From contig JANVFP010000023.1 of NCBI GenBank assembly GCA_027919835.1, forward strand, positions 248,001-312,000: a stretch of 64,000 bases of DNA. Reading direction: 5' to 3'. Shown piece by piece: positions 58,918 to 64,000 of the stretch. The position numbers and the translations under genes were made by a program. The notes beneath the pieces are model-generated. The model saw only the letters and a program-made list of their open reading frames with translations. It searched no databases and was not told the DNA's origin. How positions within the stretch are numbered: position 1 is the stretch's first letter; every line of letters begins with the position of its first letter. The stretch is from Lentinula raphanica. Taxonomy: Eukaryota > Basidiomycota > Agaricomycetes > Agaricales > Omphalotaceae.

Positions 58918-61397
58918 TCAACCCAAATTAAGCTCCCTATCCAACTGCCTAGCCAACTCTGCATCCTTTTCCTCCTGCGCCTTCCTTCTCCTCTCTGCAT
59001 CTGCGTTCACATTCGCTTCTGCTCGCATATACGGCGGAGGTGAAGGTGATTTTGCTCTCGATCTCGAATTCGGAACCGGCATCACCATATCCGGCGACTT
59101 TGGAGGCTTCTGAGTCGTCTTCTCCCTTTCTCTTTCTCTCTCCCGTTCAAGCTGTCGTTCTCGTTCACGCTCAACTCGTTCCCTCTCCTCCCTCTCCGCC
59201 TCCTCCAAATCCAACATCCTCGCCAACTCCGCGTCCCTCTCCTCCTGCTCCTTTCTCCTCGCCGCTTCTTCCTCTGCCCGACGGAGCGCCTCGAGTCGGC
59301 TCGAGTCAACGGGGGTGCGGGATCGCAGTGGGAGGGGGTCATGACTAGGGGTGGAAGTAGGGATGGGGAGTTTGGCGGGAAGAGGTGGAGGGGAGGTCGA
59401 ACCCGATGCGCTTGATGCGGTTGAGGCATGGGGATAAGGAGAAGATGGATAGGAAGAAGAGGAAGGATAAGCAGGAACAGGAGGAACGGGCTTGTACGTA
59501 CTCGCACTCGTACCCGGTTCGGCACTGACTGTACGTCTGTGGTGCGTATGCTGTGTATGTTGCGTGTGTGGTGACTCGGGAGGTAACGGAAGCGGAGTCT
59601 GATATCGAGCGATCAAGTACGGATCGGGGAGGTCTCCGGATGATGTACGCTCTGGTGGTTGTTCGTGATGTGATTGATGTTGTTGTTGGTGTTGGAATGG
59701 AGGTTGTTGGATATGTGAAAACGACGCGGTTCGTTGGTGCGCTGGATACGTTGAATTTGATGATGTCGAAGGACCAGGCTGATGATACGCCTGAGGGTAA
59801 TATCCATTCACCCCGAAACTACCTCCTGCAGGAGGCTCAGCCGGAGGACCGGTGGCGATACCAGTTGCGACACCACCACCGCCACCGTTACCACCAGCAG
59901 GAAAATTCGGAACAGGAAAGGATAAGGATACCGAGCCACCCTCGTTTGTGTTAGAATCAGAGTTCCAGTTTAAGATGGACGGGTTGGATGATTGTCTGTG
60001 GGTATAGGGTTGATCGTGATGAATCGAAACGTTCGGGATGCGGTTCGAAGGGTTCGAAGGGAACGGAAGGGAGCTGTTCCGGTTGTAGCTGTAATCGGCG
60101 TTGGTGTTCTGAGGTATACCACTTATACCACTAGGCGTAGGCGTTGGCGTCGAAGATGTGTAAGGTATAGGCGCGGGTGTGTATCCCACCTGCGCCTGGG
60201 ACTGGGATTGCTGATGCTGTTGCTGCGGATTAAGACGAGGAGGAGAGACCGACGACTGTCGATGCGTATGCGCACTACCACGATGAGTAGGATCGGACTG
60301 AGGATTCCCAGGTCTCAATATCGACGGGATCGGTACAGACGCAGACGCGTTCTGCGAGTTCGAGGGAAACCCGAACCCAGACGAGGTGGGGCTGGTGTTA
60401 GTAGGAACTTGGGGTAGCTGGGATTGTTGTTGCTTGGGACTGACCCGCGTGGGACCCGTTGTATATGTGCTGGGCGCTGGACCAGGACCGGGTTTGAGCG
60501 TATTCGGGACCGTTCCAATCCTAGGACCGCCGGGTATGAGTCCGTTGGGCACTGCGACAGCCCCAGGACCGGGCTTGACGTGTGCACTGGGAGGATAACT
60601 CCCTGGCATAGGAAGGGTGTCGTTGTTCTTCGGAGGAGTCCTGGGTCCCTGATTCTGTATCTTCGGCTGTTGCTGTTGAGCTTGAGCGCTCGCACGAAGA
60701 TCGACAGACGAAGTCGGACGATACAGCCTATCAGCCGGAGACATCTTTGACGGTCTTCGTTGGAGCAGATTCGTGGATGTTGGGTTTGGGTTTGGAGGTG
60801 CAAGCAGGGACGACTGCGGCGGGGCAGGACCGTTCCTGTAATACGTGATTTCGAGGTATATATCCCCTCGTTGGACGTCGTTCACGTGGAGAGGGACCCA
60901 TTCTGTGGACATGAACATGAACATGAGCATGTTGAACAAAGGATATCGATAAAAACCCATAGCGCAATTGACATACCATCAAACTCCCCACTCTTCAACG
61001 TCGTACTCATATCCACCTTGGCTTCGCCCAACAACGTATCGTCCCTGTGTTCTTTCGCATAGCACGAGACTTCCAACTCTCGGAACTTGTTCGTGGTACT
61101 CTTCATCACAGGAAATCTGAGCTCAGCGTCCCACACGGGATGTTGCCCGCCTTTATAGTCGATTTTGGTTTTTTTGGTCGTGCCTGGGTGATGTGAAGTC
61201 GTTAGAATATCATCGAGATCATTGATAGGTGAGTACAGTAGATAGATAGAGCTAGAGAACTAAAGGAAAGAAAACTCACCACTAAACGAGACCTGGGCAT
61301 ACACATCCTGTTTGAAAAAGTGTTTGTCGTTGAGGTTTTGAGCTTTGAGGACGACGACGATGAGCGTCCCGATTTCTTCTCCTTCGCCTCCGGACAT
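58918..61397 (-). CDS. C2-domain protein with proline-rich tail (Fic1/Inn1-like)
   Basis: Exons 61280-61397, 61183-61276-boundary intron excluded to 60977, and 58918-60902 sum to 2310 nt, 769 residues. In detail exon 2 is 60977-61183. Residues about 9-130 form a C2 domain (GTLIVVVLKAQNLNDK, DVYAQVSF, QHPVWDAELRFPV, LLGEAKVDM, WVPL, GDIYLEITYY). Such domains bind membrane phospholipids. The middle 450 residues are Pro/Ser/Gln-rich with many PxxP motifs, and the last 120 are a charged Glu/Arg coiled segment (LEEAEREERERVERERERQL). The architecture is that of fungal ingression proteins (Inn1/Fic1), which link the septum machinery to the plasma membrane at cytokinesis. That assignment is by architecture only. 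Confidence 0.85.
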
Positions 61398-61562
61398 TTC
61401 TTTGATTTCTTTGAGGGGGGAGTCCTGGATCTGAGGAATGAATATTGAGGATGAGGATGAGGAATATTGGGGTTTTATAGCTTGGAATATATCATATGTA
61501 CGCTGGCCAAGGCAGTGTCGGGCGGTGCTGAACACTGCAGTTGATATCGATAAACAAACTGC

Positions 61563-61670
61563 GATTCTTCGTGGCTTGGCGTCAAACTCCGGTCATACCG
61601 TTTTCGGCAATTCCGGCACTTTTTCCGCAGTTTACAAACTTACAGCGGCGATGGACGCAGCGCCAAAATC
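61563..61670 (+). repeat. Dispersed repeat, copy 2 of 2
   Basis: It carries GATTCTTCGTGGCTTGGC and GGCACTTTTTCCGCAGTTTA like 47735-47850. It lies just upstream of the C2-domain gene on the other strand. Confidence 0.6.
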
Positions 61671-61899
61671 CGCCTACACATAATCCATGAATGTCCCCTT
61701 CAGTGTTCACCGGGAAATTAATTCCTCTCCCTCTCCTGTCCAAGGGAGACTCCTCCGTCACCGCTCTCAGGCCAATACTTATACAGTATACCGCACTCTC
61801 GTTCGACCGTGTATCCTAACGGTATCCCTAAGGCTCAGGCATTGTGCTTCCGCTGAAAGATCTCTGTAACCGACACCCTCCACACACAGCACACGCACA

Positions 61900-62560
61900 C
61901 AAAACAAAAGACTCGCCGTTGTCCTCCATGACTATCGACTTGGAGTGTGGGCCGAGTCCCACCAGCGACACCGGAGTTGGGTCTATACCTGGATCCCATT
62001 AGGTTCTTACTTCGTCTCCGAACTTCCTATTCGTACGGTCGTAGCGCTGATGCGCTTCTTTCTTCGTTCAAGTGGGAGCTTTCATTTGGTTCTGTATGTT
62101 CCTCTCGAAAACACCTCCATATTGTAATCTGGGGACTATTAGTGACTGACCGTACGCCTTTGGCAGGTACACTATGTAGTATGGACGATGCTCATCACCT
62201 GGATCGCCACAGGCAGGCTCCAATATGATACGTACAGTCCTACTGGGTATATGCTATAATTTCTGACACTCGGACTGACTGATCAACCGTTTTACTCGGA
62301 TGGACGTAGTCTCGATGTCACCCAACCAACATGTACCCTTCATCTCTGATATCGCCGCAGACGTCTTGAAACCACTGTTCATCACTTCCTGCAGTATCAC
62401 CACAGCCAGCTTCGTCCTCAGTCTCATTCTCGACCGATATTTCAGGCATTCCGATGGGTTATATATGTGCTCACAGTGCTCGTCTGTTGCTACGCTCTCC
62501 AAGGTCTCCATAAAGCCCTGGTCGACGCCAACTGAGACCTGAAATTGGCTCAGTACTAGC
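61900..62560 (+). pseudogene. Frag1/DRAM/Sfk1-family fragment or fragmented gene
   Basis: Pieces of one family follow in order on the plus strand: HRSWVYTWIPL (about 61967), GAFIWFCMF (about 62080), VWTMLITWIATGRLQYD (about 62180), and VPFISDIAADVLKPLFITSC then TTASFVLSLILDRYFRHSDG (about 62335-62460). These are the first membrane segments and the conserved ISDIGAD-type motif of Frag1/DRAM/Sfk1 membrane proteins. The pieces can be joined by short introns, but I could not find a start codon or the C-terminal membrane helices after 62560. A decayed gene is likelier than an intact one. Confidence 0.5.
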
Positions 62561-63060
62561 AGGTACTAGCTCGAGCCGAAAGGTCTCTTTCAGCGACCCG
62601 ATGATTGAGAACAGCAAAGCCTTGTACACCCTGGTCCTTCGAAGCTTCTGGCATTGAAGCCTACCAAAGGCCGAACTTTGTGGCAATGCCTCAACTTGAA
62701 CTTCGAATTCAGCTACCATGCTTGAACACAAATGTCACGGTGTTGGACGGTATTGGACTGTTTATGCTATCTGTGTTGTCGAAGACACTCTCTCGAATCA
62801 CTATTTTTGTAGGCTCCCATGGGCAGACTTGTGCAACTTGAAAGACAAACTCGTTGATATGTTTTCATGAGTTTAAGCACTCAATACCATACTCAACATT
62901 GAATGTTCGACACAGTTCAACACCCATAACACAGAAATTACACTTATCTTGATGCTGGCTGATGCTCACGACGAGATATAGTCACAGAAAGAAAGACCAT
63001 CATGGTTGAAACAGATGTTGAGCATTCATCTGAAGTAGGAATACTACACTAGGCTATATA
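62561..63060. other. Spacer before paralog 2
   Basis: There is no clear gene. The sequence from about 62920 is homologous to 48270-48900, which carries the MITE that is absent here. Confidence 0.5.
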
Positions 63061-63961
63061 TTAATACGGCGGTGTAACATCCCACGTTTCATGAACGATA
63101 GCAGGGGGTTCTCCGAGTTCGTTAGGAGTAGCCGTGTTAGAAGTACTAGTAAGCTTTACTCGCTCCCTTGAATTGAAATTCTTTAAAGCTTCTTCCTTCG
63201 GTGGCTTCATCCGCTCATGTGTCTGCAATGGCGTCTCTGCTGCTACAGCCCTCCAAGATTCAGCTGGCAGACCATAGTGAACTGGAAAATCGTCGGGCCT
63301 GGTCATCGCTGATAGAAAGATCAACGGCAACCTGGAAGGATCATGAGCTGCTGGATGGAATACGACACGGTCGGGGTGTGAAGCAGTACTGGCAAAAGTC
63401 CACGCCACCAGGAAAAGCGAGATTTCGTCCTTTTCACGCAGTGATTCCAACTGCGTCAATAGGGTTTCCTTCGAGCCTTTAGCAAAGTAGAAAGTCCCTA
63501 GCCAGTATACCCTAGATCCGAGTAAGGTATGTGTCTCCAATGGCTTCCCCATCTGGTACGACTTGAACTTCAGCTTGTTATGCTCTTTGACAACCTTGTC
63601 CTCTCTTTTGACAACGTTGGGCTTGTCTTCGTTGGGCTTGTCTTTGAGAACTGACAAGCATATACTGCTAGTCATCCACAGTGCAAAATGTGGCCTGGTA
63701 GTACCCAGGTCTTCGTGCAGGATTTGGAAATAGAGGTTTAATGCCTGGGCTGTTTTACAAATTAAGGCGGTCAATAGATTGTCATGTCTAATACTTGGAT
63801 ATGAACTTACAATTCTTAACAGGCCTAGCAATAGGGGTGGCCAGATTATCGTTGGTTGATGGACCTCCGTCTACAGGCATAGCCAGGACGTCCATGACCG
63901 AGTGCAAGGCAAGAACGAATACGGGTAACAAATAGGCACCGGAAAGTGAGAGCAGGCGCAT
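63061..63961 (-). CDS. Uncharacterised protein with N-terminal hydrophobic segment, paralog 2
   Basis: Two exons (63811-63961, 63061-63749) give 840 nt, 279 residues, from MRLLSLSGAYLLPVFVLALH to VTPPY. It shares the hydrophobic start, FHPAAHDPSRLPLIFLSAM and SLREKDEISLFLVAWTFAST with paralog 1. It has a longer C-terminus (TSTSNTATPNELGEPPAIVH) that paralog 1 has in DNA but out of frame. The family is unknown; secretion or membrane anchoring is inferred from the N-terminus. The gene may begin beyond the window edge, because homology to the paralog continues to base 64000. Confidence 0.6.
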
Positions 63962-64000
63962 CAGAACCAACAGGGGAACACGAATCGAAAGGCTGCGACG

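Noticed and set aside
59040..60803. Long frames on the plus strand and in other frames of the C2-domain gene
   Set aside because: They are shadows of a Pro/Ser-rich low-complexity coding region.

Overview
The window looks like nuclear DNA of a filamentous basidiomycete, most likely an Agaricomycete. Genes carry many short GT-AG introns of about 50-65 nt, there is a Plavaka/tnp2-type DNA transposase, a chromodomain Ty3/Gypsy retrotransposon and a (CCCTAA)-like telomeric tract. I built gene models by joining open frames across splice sites. Where I give an exon sum, the total divides by three.

Region 1 (1-6822) holds chromatin genes: a partial Myb/SANT-like gene and a MYST histone acetyltransferase with a double PHD finger, both on the minus strand. 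Head to head with the acetyltransferase is a zf-HIT Vps71/SWR1-complex gene, so the two probably share a promoter.

Region 2 (7224-23192) is a tandem family of four secreted type-B carboxylesterases on the plus strand, interrupted by a minus-strand EngB-type GTPase gene and a plus-strand F-box gene. Copy 1 carries a 937 bp hAT-like insertion inside an intron. Copy 4 has a one-base deletion that an upstream splice donor could compensate. Copies 3 and 4 share promoter sequence.

Region 3 (23.2-48.7 kb) is transposon-rich. It contains a terminal-inverted-repeat element, a degenerate copy of a repeat gene unit split by two related MITEs, and two small divergent genes beside a 1002-codon transposase gene. 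That transposase is broken by a 3.06 kb near-palindromic foldback element with an 8 bp target duplication. Next come a nearly intact 7.6 kb Gypsy element with almost identical LTRs, a 16 bp minisatellite of about 1 kb, an interstitial telomere-like tract and a 409 bp hAT-like MITE.

Region 4 (48.9-64 kb) returns to genes: one member of a paralog pair (the other is at the right edge), the ribosome-biogenesis helicase DBP6, a SWI1-like ARID gene fused to the same repeat unit seen in region 3, a C2-domain protein, and a fragmentary Frag1/DRAM/Sfk1-type gene.

The genes form no obvious single pathway. The clearest themes are chromatin and transcription factors at the left, a recently expanded hydrolase family, and repeated nested transposition that can be dated relatively from target duplications and empty paralogous sites. 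I recognised no rRNA or tRNA gene and no CRISPR array.
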